From: Aulostomus chinensis
Lineage: Eukaryota > Chordata > Actinopteri > Syngnathiformes > Aulostomidae
DNA: 64,000 bases
Direction of reading: 5' to 3'
Assembly: GCA_037954235.1 (NCBI GenBank)
Contig: JBBMOA010000001.1
Span: 12,725,980-12,789,979, forward strand
Numbering within the stretch: the first letter of the stretch is position 1; each line of letters opens with the position of its first letter. The translations under genes and the position numbers were made by a program. A model generated the notes under the pieces. That model saw nothing but the letters and a program-made list of their open reading frames with translations. It searched no databases and was not told where the DNA came from. This document shows, piece after piece, positions 25,871-35,779 of this stretch.

Positions 25871-26413
25871 CCGCATTTCTCGTCGGAAATAAAACAAGCC
25901 TCCGCCAGGCACTCGCTCACCTGCTCCACCCAAAGCCGGACCAGGGTTCTCCTCCTGCACTGCAGCTTTTCCTCAGCCTGCGGCCGCAATGGCCTTCCAG
26001 GAACAGTGCGGGCCCCTCCCCTTTTGTCAGGAGCAAATCCCGTGCTCTTCAGGCCAACTCTCCAGTGCTGCACATGAGGCCGGGGCTGGATTTCCGCCCG
26101 CGCTGCCGCTGGGCGTCAAGTTGTGGCTCCGTTTGCACTCCAGATAAGGATGGAGGTCCGCTGACGGCACTGCTCTCGGAGCCTTTCCCAAAAGGCTTTG
26201 GAATGCACTCTGAAAGACCTGAACCTTCAATGTGCCTGAGCTTCCCGGGCTTGGGATATCCGACATCCGGCATCGTTGTGAGAAACAAAGGGGGCTGCGC
26301 ACGCGGCAGATTGGCACAAGGTAGGAAAGATCAGGCGCTGTGTCGGCCTCCCTGCCTGTCAGTCAGAAGGCTGTGTCCCTGGAGCTCATGTCTGTTCCTA
26401 AGCTCAGCGAGTC

Positions 26414-26577
26414 ATACTTACCTGGCAGGGGAGATACCATGATCAGCAAGGTGGTTCTCCCCGGGTGAGGCTCAGCCATTGCACTGGGGCTGTGCTGACC
26501 CTGGTGAATTCCCCAAATGTGGGAATCTCAACCGCATAATTTCTGACAGTGGGGGACTGCGTCCGCGCTCTCCCCTG
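26414..26577 (+). ncRNA. U1 spliceosomal snRNA, copy 3
   Basis: The third U1, 1483 bp after copy 2, has the copy-2 form CTCAACCGC and the same loop variants. The gene and its 3' box are complete, but the unit breaks off at 26913 in the spacer before a third U2, where satellite resumes. Its full upstream region is present. Confidence 0.95.
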
Positions 26578-26582
26578 TGATC

Positions 26583-26600
26583 GTGTGAAAAAAGGAAAGA
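26583..26600 (+). terminator. snRNA 3' box of U1 copy 3
   Basis: The GTGTGAAAAAAGGAAAGA element is present as in the other two U1 copies. Confidence 0.7.
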
Positions 26601-26913
26601 AAGAAAGAAAGGCCGACCACGGCGGCAACAACAACAACGGTGACCGCCTGTCCCGGCCAGTTGGCGGTCTCCTCTTGTGCTGGCCAGCCTGAGCAGACCG
26701 CGGAGGACGTAGCCTCGATGAGCTCCCAGTATCTCTCACACCTTCCAGCCCTAAATGAAGAGGGCAGGGTTTCTGCCACATTTAGTTGAGGGTCATGGTA
26801 TCTGACAAGCCCTGGGCTCAGGACAATACATCCACGGCTCGTCTTCGCAGTAAGTGGAATGATACCAGAGAATTCATGCGTGGGAGGAGATCAACTTGGA
26901 AAACCCCGACTCT

Positions 26914-29173
26914 CAATTCTGACGACATCACTGTCGCATCATTTTGAGATCATTAGCAATTCTTGTTACATCACTGTCGCATTATTTTTAGTTTCATAGC
27001 AACTCTTACTACATTACTGTGTCATTATTTTAAGTTTTTTAGCAACTCTTCATAAATTACTGTCAGCATCACTTTGAGTTTATTAGCAACTATCACTACA
27101 TTACTGTCAGCATCATTCTTGAATTCATTAGCAATTCTTCCGGCATCACTGTAGCATCTTTTTGAGATCATTAGCAATTCTTACTACATCACTGTCACAT
27201 CATGTTGATATCATTAGCAATTCTTACGACATCACCGTAGTATTATTTTGAGGTTAGTAGCAACTCTTACTACATGACTGTCAGCTTCACTTTGAGGTTG
27301 TTCAAAACACTTACTACGTTACTGTAAGCATAACTGAGTTTATTAGCAACTATCACTACATGACTGTCAGCATCACTTTGAGTTCATTAACAATTCTTCC
27401 GACATCACTGTAGCATTATTTTGAGGTTATTAGCAACTCTTACTACATTACTCTCAGCATCATTTTTAGGTTACTCGCAACTCTAACCAGGTGACTGTCA
27501 GCATCACTTTGAGGTTATTCGAAACTTTCACTACATCACTGTCGCATCATTTTGAGATCATTAGCAATTCTTCTGACATCACTGTCGCATTATTTTGAGG
27601 TTCGTAGCAACTCTTACTGCATGACTGTCAGCATCACTTTGAGGTTATTCGAAACTTTCACTACATTACAGTTAGCATCATTTTGAGTTCCTTAGCAGTT
27701 CTTCCGACATCACTGTCGCATTATTTTGAGGTTCGTAGCAACTCTTACTACATGACTGTCAGCATCACTTTGAGGTAGTTCGAAACACTTACGACATTAC
27801 TGTAAGCATCACTGAGTTTATTAGCAACTATCGCTACATTACTGTTGGCATTATTTTGAGTTCATTAGCAATTCTCACTACATGACCGTCACATCATTTT
27901 GATATCATTAGCAATTCTTACAACATCACTGTAGCATCATTTTGAGATCATTAGCAGCTCTTACTAGATTTCCGTCAGCATCATTTTGAGTTTATTAGCA
28001 ATTCTTCCGACATCGCTGTCGCATTATTTTGAGTTTTGTAGCAACTCTTACTATATGACTGTCAGCATCACTTTGAGGCCATTCGAAACTTTCATTCCAT
28101 TACAGTTAGCATCATTTTGAGTTCATTAGCAATTCTTGCTACATCACTGTCGCATCATTTTGAGACCATTAGCAATTCTTCCAACATCACTGTCGCATTA
28201 TTTTGAGGTTCGTAGCAACTCTTACTACATTATTGTCAGCATCACTTTGAGGTAGTTCGAAACACTTACTACATTACTGTTAGCATCATTTTGAGTTTAT
28301 TAGCAATTCTTATGACAACAGTGTAGCATCATTTTAACGTTAGTTTCAACTCTTCCTACATTACCGTCAGCATCATTTTTAGTTTTTTAGCATCTCTTAC
28401 TTCATCACTGTAGCATCATTTTGAGTTCATTAGCAACTCTTCCGACATCACTGTCGCATTATTTTGAGTTTAGTAGCAACTCTTACTACATGACTGTCAG
28501 CATCATTTTGAGGGAGTTTGAAACTCTTCCTACATTATTGTAAGTATCACTGAGTTCATTAGCAACTATCACTACGTTACTGTTAGCATCATTTTGAGTT
28601 CATTAGAAATTCTTCTGAAATCACTGTCGCATTATTTTGAGGTTATTAGCAACTCTTAATACATTACTGTCCTTATCATTTTTAGGTTACTCGAAACTCT
28701 TACCACATGACTGTCAGCATTACTTTGAGGTTATTCGAAACTTTCACTACATTACTGTTAGCATCATTTTGAATTTATTAGCAGCTCTTACTAGATTACC
28801 GTCGCATCATTTTGAGATCATGAGCAATTCTTCCGACATGACAGTCGCATTATTTTGTGGTTTTTAGCAACTCTTACTACATGACTGTAAGCATCACTGA
28901 GTTTATGAGCAACTATCACTACATTACTGTTTGCATCGTTTTGAGTTTATTAGCAATTCTTACGACATCACTGTCGCATCATTTTGAGATCATTAGCAAT
29001 TCTTCTGAAATCACTGTCCCATTACTTTGAGGTTCGAAGCAACTCTTACTACATTACTGTCAGCATCACTTTGAGGTTAATCGAAACTCTAACCACATGT
29101 CTGTCAGCATCACTTAGTTTATTAGCAACTATCACTACATTACTGTTAGCATCAATTTGAGTTCATTAGCAAT
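26914..29173 (+). repeat. Satellite array, subfamily B
   Basis: The type-B array continues in the same orientation after the snRNA array, with cycling monomer types (TTAGCAATTCTTCCGACATC, GTAGCAACTCTTACTACATG, TTCGAAACTTTCACTACATT). It stops abruptly at GAGTTCATTAGCAA, where unique sequence begins. The open reading frame at 28637-28867 is a satellite artefact. Confidence 0.95.
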
Positions 29174-30714
29174 GTGGGGCTTTGATTGGGAATTGTAAGA
29201 AAAATCACTGAATGAACAACACAAACACAGACTGTGTCTGAAATTCCACACCTGCACTTGAAACCAGTGTGGAATCAATTGTATCCACTGTCAATCCTGA
29301 TTCTGGAGAAATTTCTTTGTGTGTTTTGATGGACGCGAGCCAAGCAGAAATTTCCCACAATGCAATAGGGCGGCGTTTGGTCAGTGTTGAGCAGGCGTCA
29401 GTCTGACAATGATGTCATATTATTGTGTCATCACTTGACCAGACCCAAAAGTAGGCTCAGGTATCAGTTTCTTCTCAATGCTAATGTCTGCTAGCTTAGT
29501 CTGCTACTTTGATGGCTCTGCCTGCTCAAAGGTCCAGACCCCTGGATGTGGTGGTTCCTACCTGAACGTAGATTCTGTCAGCTCATGTTGTTAAATCAAC
29601 TCACCAGGAACACCAGTAGATTTCAATGGACTGACAATGAGTCTCATTGAATGGGTGTCTCGTCCAATGAGAAACAATCAGTCTCAGGTTGAAGCTCATC
29701 AATGAGGTCTTGTGGATCAGTGGCTTGCATGAATGAATGAGTTGGAAGACTTCTTGGAAATTAAAGAGGATTTAATACAATTAAGAAAACACTTAAGACA
29801 GAGTGACAATTCCAGCAGAGTAATTAAGGCCCATATTGAGTAGCAGGTATGAATTAGCCTGGATTTATCTGAGCTTCAAGTAGACGGCTAAGAGGCAGGT
29901 GGAAAGGTGTGTAGGATGAACGATGGTGACCTCCAACCAAATGAAGAGGACTGAGTGGAGGCTGACCAGCTCTACGGAGTCAGGCGGAGTTTGGCAGCGA
30001 GACAGGAGTCCAGGCCTGAATCGGTGAAAACCAACGTAACCGGCTTACGTTCTCAGCTGGATTCTCCCATCGATGTACGACACCTCTCCAACGAACTGGT
30101 GGGAGGACGGCCTCCAAAGCCTCCACCTCGTCGACCGTGGCTCCCGCTGAGATTCGCTCGATGAAGAAGGGAAGCGCGTTGATTGGCTACCCTCTGGTCT
30201 CAGGCTGCTGGCTGCCTGGACTAAGCTGCTCTTCTCCAACACAAAGGTGGCTTCTCTCTCTTCAAGGCTCACAGGAGGTCAAGAGTGTAGCGACCGTGAG
30301 CCGAGATCGATGATGAATTACAAAAATAGAAAATCAAAAAATAAATTAGAGGAATAGAAAAGAAAAGGGGGGGGGCGGACCAGCTGCTCTAGGAGCTCAC
30401 ACACAAAGGGCAGAAACAAGAAGCACTGAAGAGAGCGCCAGCAGTGGATGGTGCCACCACTGTTACAGTAAACTGGTCCGCCTCAGAGCAGTGACCTTTG
30501 ACCTGTGAGGGGTTGTTGGCCAATCAGCACACTTTGCTGTCTTCAGTCCTTCTCAGATATCAACAAATGAAGCTGGTTGAACAGACAGCAATCATCATCA
30601 CTCAGAGACATCACCTGGAGAGGAAGACTGCTCAGAGTTCTGACAATGACAGTGAAGAGACAAGGAGAGCTGGACAACCACAGACAGTGAAACATTCGGA
30701 ACATCATGTTGATA
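29174..30714. other. Non-satellite DNA without recognisable gene
   Basis: About 1.5 kb of mixed-composition sequence begins the central island. TTTCCCACAATGCAATAGGG at 29351-29370 resembles a ZNF143/STAF binding site. CAATGAGTCTCATTG at 29635-29649 is a perfect 7+1+7 palindrome. Open reading frames of 60-93 codons (29955-30164 plus, 30045-30272 minus, 30498-30779 plus) show no family features and the first two overlap antiparallel. Nothing here can be supported as a gene. Confidence 0.6.
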
Positions 30715-30791
30715 CACGTGTGTGTGTGTGTGTGTGTGTGTGTCAGAATCGGAATCAGAATCTTTTATTTTCGTTGTAGGGGGGGGGGGGT
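30715..30791. repeat. Microsatellite (GT)n and poly-G tract
   Basis: A run of GTGTGT of about 25 bp is followed by AATCGGAATCAGAATC, an AT-rich stretch, and a run of eleven or more G at about 30780. Sequences like AATCAGAATC next to T-rich DNA are often found at ends of fish retroposons, but the element is not identifiable here. Confidence 0.75.
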
Positions 30792-30982
30792 ACAGTGACA
30801 ATAGTTAGAGCGCTCTTCCAGAGCCACCGTGCACCACAGAATGCAGATACAAAGAAAAGATAGAAAAGATAAAAGCAAGATAAAAGACACTGTTAGAACA
30901 GAAAGATCCATCAACCCACCAACCAGAGGTGTGTCTGGTACAGATGTGGAATTATTGGCTCACACAATGTTGAGGACACTGG

Positions 30983-31066
30983 AAGAAGACAAACAAAAAA
31001 GGCTGGTGTGATCCAGACCTTCATCAAAGATGGTCCTGGAGAACTGTTCAATGTGTCAGGACTTCT
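30983..31066 (+). repeat. 84-bp direct repeat, copy 1
   Basis: The segment starting AGAAGACAAACAAAAAAGGC and ending CAATGTGTCAGGACTTC recurs at 31845-31928 with a handful of changes. The two are 862 bp apart in the same orientation. In copy 1 it runs directly into a SINE tail, and in copy 2 it directly follows a SINE head. Confidence 0.85.
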
Positions 31067-31213
31067 GTCCATTGTCTTCTGCTTATCCTGTTCAGGGTCA
31101 TGAGGGGGTGGAGCCTATCCCAGCAGCTTTTGGGCGACAGGCCGTGTTCACCCTGGACAGGTCACCAGTCCATCACAGGGCCAACACATCCACAGACAAA
31201 CATTCCAAGCCAG
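31066..31213 (-). mobile_element. SINE tail fragment (tRNA-derived type)
   Basis: GGAGCCTATCCCAGCAGC, CACCCTGGACAGGTCACCAG and CCATCACAGGGCCAACAC are the body and tail of a very common fish tRNA-derived SINE, here reading right to left. The tRNA-like head is absent. Nearly the same body occurs in the fuller copy at 32561-32902. Confidence 0.7.
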
Positions 31214-31825
31214 ACTCAGGAGGATCTCTCCACCCTACAGACTGTAAAGGAACCATCAAAGATGGCAGTTGGAGTTCTGTGGATCTGTGCTGGATTCCTC
31301 ATCCTCACGGACCAGAAGTCTGTCTGAAATACTGCACTGATTGATGATCTTTTCATGAATCTGGAAAAGCTTCTAAAATGAAAGGAAAACAATCCTATCT
31401 TCTTCATGCCTCAAGCCAAATCAAACCAAGAGTTCTTTTATCATATTTTTTTAACCGGACGTCTGCTTTGACTGGTTGGTTGTTGAAAGAGAGCAGGACA
31501 GGACAGACAGCAGAAGACAAATATAGAGAAGGAAAGACAAAAGACAGAGAGAAAGGAGGGAGAGAATGACAAAAAGATGGGAACAAGATGAGGGTGAAAG
31601 ACAAGCAGAGAGAAAGACAGAGGGACAGGGGGATGGAAGACAGACACACAACCAACAACAGCAGCAGCAATAATAGTAAACTAGCTGCCAATGATAACAT
31701 CTCCTGGTCGCTGAAGCAATCAACTTCATAATAGGAGGATTGAAGAGCCAGGAAATAAAATATTAGCACAATACTGATGTGAATGTTCGTGCAATACTGA
31801 GAACACTGATATGTAGACGACTAGT
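31214..31825. other. No gene seen; purine-rich stretch
   Basis: The interval holds a plus-strand purine-rich tract (about 31490-31640, many GAGAGA and AGACAG words), which explains the long minus-strand leucine- and serine-rich open reading frames at 31404-31769. No coding or RNA gene features were found. Confidence 0.6.
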
Positions 31826-31844
31826 AGGGGCGGCACGGTGGTGC
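31826..31844 (+). mobile_element. SINE head fragment (19 bp)
   Basis: AGGGGCGGCACGGTGGTGC is the start of the tRNA-like head of the same SINE type. It is cut off after the box-A region and joined directly to the second 84-bp direct repeat. Confidence 0.55.
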
Positions 31845-31928
31845 AAGAAGACAAACAAAAAAGGCTGGTGTGATTCAGACATCCATCAAAAATGGTCCTG
31901 GAGAACTGTTCAATGTGTCAGGACTTCA
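31845..31928 (+). repeat. 84-bp direct repeat, copy 2
   Basis: This is the partner of the segment at 30983-31066, in direct orientation. After GGACTTC the two diverge: copy 1 continues into a SINE tail, while this copy continues into unique sequence leading to the tRNA-Phe-like gene. Confidence 0.85.
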
Positions 31929-32003
31929 GAAGCTCCAATCCTCTCTAAGGTCCAGTGAGAGTGGAAGAGATTATAAATGAGAGAAGCAGGGCCCTCACTC
32001 AGA

Positions 32004-32076
32004 ACTGAACCAGCTCAGTTGGGAGAGCCTTAGACTGAAGATCTAAAGGTCCCTGGTCCGATCCCAGGTTTCAGCA
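32004..32076 (+). tRNA. tRNA-Phe (GAA), diverged
   Basis: The 73-nt cloverleaf carries anticodon GAA at 32037-32039 in the loop CTGAAGA, with anticodon stem TTAGA/TCTAA. The D-arm GCTCAGTTGGGAGAGC and T-stem CCTGG/CCAGG match eukaryotic tRNA-Phe. The acceptor stem has only five pairs: the outer A-C and the inner C-T do not pair. The T-loop reads TCCGATC instead of TTCGATC, so box B is changed at an important position. No run of four T follows within 40 nt. It is probably a decaying copy, possibly still transcribed. Confidence 0.75.
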
Positions 32077-32319
32077 GAGGAGCAGCATTGACTTTACTTT
32101 CCAGTGGAGGAACTGCAGACATGAAGGCAACTAACATCTTGTCCTGTGCATTCTTGTGACATTCAGGACATTTTTGGAGCCTTTTGTTGGATTTTGCCAC
32201 AGAGAATCAGAGCCAATCAAAAGCATGGTGGACTTCAACATGGAGGACTGAACAAGTCAAGAAAGCATCAGTTTGACCTTCACAGGTGTTTCTGTTCCTG
32301 TCTCAATGCTGTAGAAAGA

Positions 32320-32392
32320 GCCTGAGGAGCTCAGAGGGTAGAGCATCAGACTTTTAATCTGAGGGTCCAGGGTTCAAGTCCCTGTTCAGGTG
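32320..32392 (+). tRNA. tRNA-Lys (TTT)
   Basis: The cloverleaf is 73 nt with anticodon TTT at 32353-32355 (loop CTTTTAA). Acceptor strands GCCTGAG and TTCAGGT pair at all seven positions, counting two G-T pairs. Anticodon stem TCAGA/TCTGA and T-stem CAGGG/CCCTG are perfect, and the T-loop TTCAAGT is standard for Lys. The D-loop AGAGGGTA deviates from the usual AGTCGGTA. No T4 terminator is visible in the next 60 nt. It lies 243 bp after the Phe-like gene on the same strand. Structurally it is one of the best tRNA genes in the island. Confidence 0.88.
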
Positions 32393-32560
32393 CTGTGGAG
32401 GTTCCAGTGTTTGACAACATGGTACTGGATGAAGTTCAGTGTTGAACAAACTGTCAACATTAAAAGTAGAAGTGTTCTTGTCTTGCCACTGTGAGACAGT
32501 CGCTAGAAAACTGACCAACAATAATTTCATGTGGCATGCAATTAACAAAAGACCTACACT

Positions 32561-32902
32561 GATGGTCGAGGGGGGGGCTGGAGCCTATCCCAGCATCTAC
32601 AGGCCAGAGGCGGGGTTCACCCTGGACAGGTCACCAGTCCATCACAGGGTCAGCATACAGAGACGAACAACCATTCACACTCACATTCATACCTACGGTC
32701 AATTTAGAGTGTCCAATCAGCCTCGTCCCCAATTACATGTCTTTGGACAGTGGGAAGGAGCTGGAGTACCAGAGAGAACCCACGCATTCATGGGGAGAAC
32801 ATACAGGCTCTACACAGAAAGATTCCCCACCCGAGCCTGGACTCAAACCAGAACCTTCTTGCTGTGAGGCCACAGTGCTCACCACTGCACCATCATGCTG
32901 CC
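32561..32902 (-). mobile_element. tRNA-derived SINE, nearly full length
   Basis: Read on the minus strand, it starts with a tRNA-like head: GGTGCAGTGGTGAGCA (box A region) and GGTTTGAGTCC (box B). A body follows with the hallmark words CTGGTACTCC, GACACTCTAAATTGACCG-like and GACTGGTGACCTGTCCAGGG, then CTGGGATAGGCTCCAGCC and a C-rich end. This layout is typical of a SINE family widespread in fish. I do not assign a name. The open reading frames at 32439-32970 lie on it and are not genes. Confidence 0.8.
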
Positions 32903-32905
32903 ATG

Positions 32906-33190
32906 CTCTCTTCTACTTTCCTCAGTTGTGTTTCTTTCATGTCCTCCTGAGATCAAAGACAGAATTCTAGCTATTGTCAAAGCCCTGATGACATCATCAG
33001 GAATTCTGACTTTGATCTGGAGACTCTTGCTTTAATCTGAATTTGACCTGACTAATGTTTTAGTTTAGGTTGCATGATACCGACCACCTCATTTCTCCTG
33101 ATGGACTGGTGACCTGTCCAGGGTGAACCCTGCCTCTTGAACAATGTCACCTGGGATCGCCCCCCCCCCCCCCCCCCATGACCCCATACC
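32906..33190 (+). repeat. Dispersed repeat block, copy 1, ending in SINE tail
   Basis: The block from CTCTTCTACTTTCCTCA through AGATCAAAGACAGAATTC and GATGACATCATCAGGA to GGTTGCATGATACCGACC recurs, closely similar, at about 41328-41600. Both copies end in the SINE tail GACTGGTGACCTGTCCAGGG and a long C run (about 17 C here). An inverted, 5'-extended copy of the left part is at 37255-37520. Confidence 0.85.
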
Positions 33191-35036
33191 CCCTTCCCTC
33201 ATGTGACTCTTTCATGCGGGCCTCTCAAAACAAAAACATGGCCGCCGCTCCTGTCATTTTCGGAGGAAAGTGCCTTCTTCCAAGATAGTTTTGATTTAAT
33301 AAAGCATTCTGATGACATTTCTAGAGAGAAATATGCATTTTGTTTTCATAATCTTTGCTCAGTTCTTGTGTTTAATCTTTGGTTTGTTCGTTATTACGGT
33401 GAATCTTTCACCTCTCGGAAGAGAGTCGTTACAGTGTCACATTTCTACTGTTGCTATGTTGGTTGCTAAGGAAGCCATTACGGACGAGTGTCATTTCAAG
33501 ATAGGTTTGATTTTTAAAAAGCATTTTAAGGACATTTCTGGCGAGAAATATAAATTTTATTTCCATAATATTCGCTGTTCAAGAAAGAATAATATGAAAT
33601 GGATTTTAGTGCCCCAGGAATTACAAACATCTGCTTCCGTGGAAGTCGCCCCCCGTTCTTCTGTGAGAAAATCCGGTAGTTGTCGCTCACTCCGAGGAAA
33701 AAAAACAAATATTTTTAATACTTCATCTTTTGATTAATAAGACAATCTACAAATTCATTTAATTTCTGGATGTTTATTCTACCTACGAAGTCCATTTGTC
33801 ACCATTATAGATCGACCAATCAGCATTAAGAATATAAACAATGACTCAAACTAATGGCGGTCTGCTGACGTCACATCCGTCACAGAGGCTCACTCCTGCA
33901 CTCAGAGGTGGCCTTTTAGTTCCATCACTTCACGCTATATTTACAGATTTATGATTGAGGGGAACAAACCACTCTGATGTCTGGGTTCATCAAGGATATC
34001 ATTAAAGAAATCCTAACTATCTGGCCAGTTAAATTGATCCTAACTGTTCTTCAGATGTTGTGCTGGTAATGTCATGTAGTTTCTTTTCCAATGTAACTTT
34101 GTTGTTATGATGTGTGTATTTTTACTGCTCCAACAAAGCTGTTCCTCTTCTGGGGAAATCAATCATTCAGGCAATCAATAACTGAGTGTCTCTGATGCTG
34201 TACTGTAGTATTGCAGTACAACAACACTCTGATCCTTCCTTTTCAAATGTTTTTATTGTGTTTCTCTCATCAGGTGTTCAAAATGATGACAATAAAAATC
34301 AATAATTGATATTCAGCTTTGTTTCAACAATAATAATTGATCAGAAATGAGGCCTGATGGCTGCAATAGCAGCTTTGTGCTGTTCAGTGACTCCTGCTAT
34401 AAAAAGGAGTCAAGGCCGTCTTAAAGATGTGAAAATGTTCCAAAGATCCTTCTTCATGTTGGTCCTGAACAAGATTGGTGTCAGGCCTTTTTTCAAAGGA
34501 GCTCCAAAAGGCTCACTTAACCCTTTGAGGCCTGGCTGAGACACGAGGCCTGTTGACCTTTGACCCTGTTGCTCTTTTGCTCTCATTGGCCTCTCCAGTG
34601 GATACAGACCTGAAACTTTATGAAATCCTAATCTGGTGGAATAATTCTAGAACCCCCTCCCAAACAGGAAGTAGCTTCAGGAAGGAGGTGGGGCTTCAAA
34701 GTTTTAAATATTGGTTTCTGGCAGAGGTGTGAGCTCCTCCCAGAAAGCTCATCTCATTTGGAGCAACTTTGACCAGTTATGATGCTTAAGTTAAAGACTT
34801 TACTGGACTTTGCCACACCCTTTATGGACAGCAGAAAGGACTTAGGGGGGTCAAACCAGCACAGATGCGATCCTTCAAGAACAGAACAACACACTCAAAT
34901 TTCAACTTCCTCGGTTCAAAGAGAAAAAACTATCCCCTTGTGAAACTGGGCAAAATCAGGGTCTGGGACTGCTGCACTCCGAGAGCCTTTTGGAGCTGAA
35001 TTGAGGATCAAATCTGGGTTCTGGTGTTTCTACTTG
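33191..35036. other. No gene recognised; degenerate internal duplication
   Basis: About 1.85 kb without a supported gene. GCATTCTGATGACATTTCTA with flanks at about 33262-33360 resembles 33487-33580 (GCATTTTAAGGACATTTCTG), a diverged duplication about 225 bp apart. A perfect CRE-like palindrome TGACGTCA lies at 33866-33873. Two AATAAA-like words and GC-poor sequence near 34240-34320 suggest nothing definite. The 141-codon frame at 33312-33737 spans the duplication and has no recognisable domain. Confidence 0.55.
33866..33873. promoter_or_regulatory. CRE-like palindrome TGACGTCA
   Basis: This is a perfect 8-bp match to the cAMP-response-element core. No adjacent gene or TATA box is recognisable, so any role is speculative. 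Confidence 0.25.
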
Positions 35037-35462
35037 GGCTACATCCACCAAACTTTACACACATAGTGTGATGCCCCAGAGTAGCATGTGCTGGGAATTT
35101 CAGCCATCTAGGTGCTAAGGGGCCCAAGCACAGTCCCGGGGCATCCACTAACCCTAAGGGGCTGCTCAAAGTCTGGCCCCTCTTCCCTGGTTTCATTTGA
35201 GCTGAAGCCACCAAAAGTCACACCAATGGTTGATGTCAGTGAGAGGACTGATTCTGACATTTTCAGCCATCCAGAAGTTACAGAGCTGAAACACAAGACC
35301 CCAAAGCCCCTTCCATGTTTGTTGCCAGAGATATCGTAGTCATGACAGTGCACCTCCTTTATGAAGAAAAACAAAACAACTACTGCTTTGGGGCTTGTGT
35401 TTAGGGTTATTATATTATATTATTATATTATATTATGTGTGTAAAGTTTGGTGGATGTAGCC
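35037..35462. repeat. 426-bp segment bounded by perfect 29-bp inverted repeats
   Basis: The left arm (35037-35065) begins GGCTACATCCACC and ends ACACACATA. The right arm (35434-35462) is its exact reverse complement, beginning TATGTGTGTAAAG. The loop of about 370 bp contains a (TATTA)n stretch beside the right arm (35406-35436). It might be a small DNA-transposon-like element or a folded-back duplication. No open reading frame of note and no clear target duplication was seen. Confidence 0.8.
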
Positions 35463-35611
35463 GGATGGGCCGGTGTGAGCAGGCATTTCAAAATATATAT
35501 TTCTGGTAAAAACGCAGAAACAGCGGTGTTTTTGTGTTAAGATGAGAAACAGACCCATCCAGTTGTAGTGCCACCACTCAGCGGCCGCCTTGCAGTCAGA
35601 AGCCATGAAGA

Positions 35612-35779
35612 ATGTTGCCCAGTAAGAGGAAGGAGAAAGGAGGAGCCGAAAAAGAGACACTCACGAGAAGAAAAGCAGACGAATTTCCAAAACTCGACGC
35701 GTTCTTCCAGGGCTGGACTGGGAAGAAGAGATGTCAGGTGTTGGAACGTGTAGTGGAAGAAGAAGGTCTCTGTGAGTAG
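35612..35779 (+). pseudogene. Possible hAT/ZMYM-type transposase N-terminus fragment
   Basis: A 55-codon frame starts MLPSKRKEKGGAEKETLTRR and continues to a KADEFPKLDAFF motif. A lysine-rich start followed by a KLD-FF motif resembles the N-terminus of hAT-like, TTF-zinc-finger transposase-related proteins. The frame is broken at 35708 by the end of an inserted element with CAGGGCTGG termini and stops at 35779. It lies on the opposite strand to the clearer hAT fragment at 36051-36386, so the two belong to different insertions. The assignment rests on a short motif and is tentative. Confidence 0.35.

Larger units (their letters stand above)
23208..26913 (+). repeat. Tandem U1-U2 snRNA gene array (1483-bp unit)
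   Basis: The 3706-bp block is GC-rich and unrelated to the satellite. Landmarks repeat exactly 1483 bp apart: GAGCTTCCCGGGCTTGGG at 23272, 24755 and 26238; U1 starts at 23448, 24931 and 26414; U2 starts at 24198 and 25681. There are about 2.5 units. The first 64 bp (23208-23271) are not part of the unit and I do not recognise them. The last unit stops inside the U1-U2 spacer. The satellite resumes on both sides and CAATTCT is present directly before (23201-23207) and after (26914-26920). Open reading frames in the spacers and antisense strand repeat with the unit and are not considered genes. Spacers contain (GAAA)n and (CAA)n short repeats. Confidence 0.95.

Noticed and set aside
23285..26781. 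Many 62-219 codon reading frames on both strands repeated every 1483 bp.
   Set aside because: They overlap U1, U2 and their spacers on both strands. The snRNA identification explains conservation between units.
29955..30272. Opposed frames on plus and minus strand with arginine- and proline-rich peptides.
   Set aside because: No family motif, no splice context, and the two overlap fully; neither can be preferred.
31404..31769. 121-codon minus-strand frame rich in leucine and serine resembling a membrane protein.
   Set aside because: It is the complement of a purine-rich low-complexity tract; composition alone explains it.
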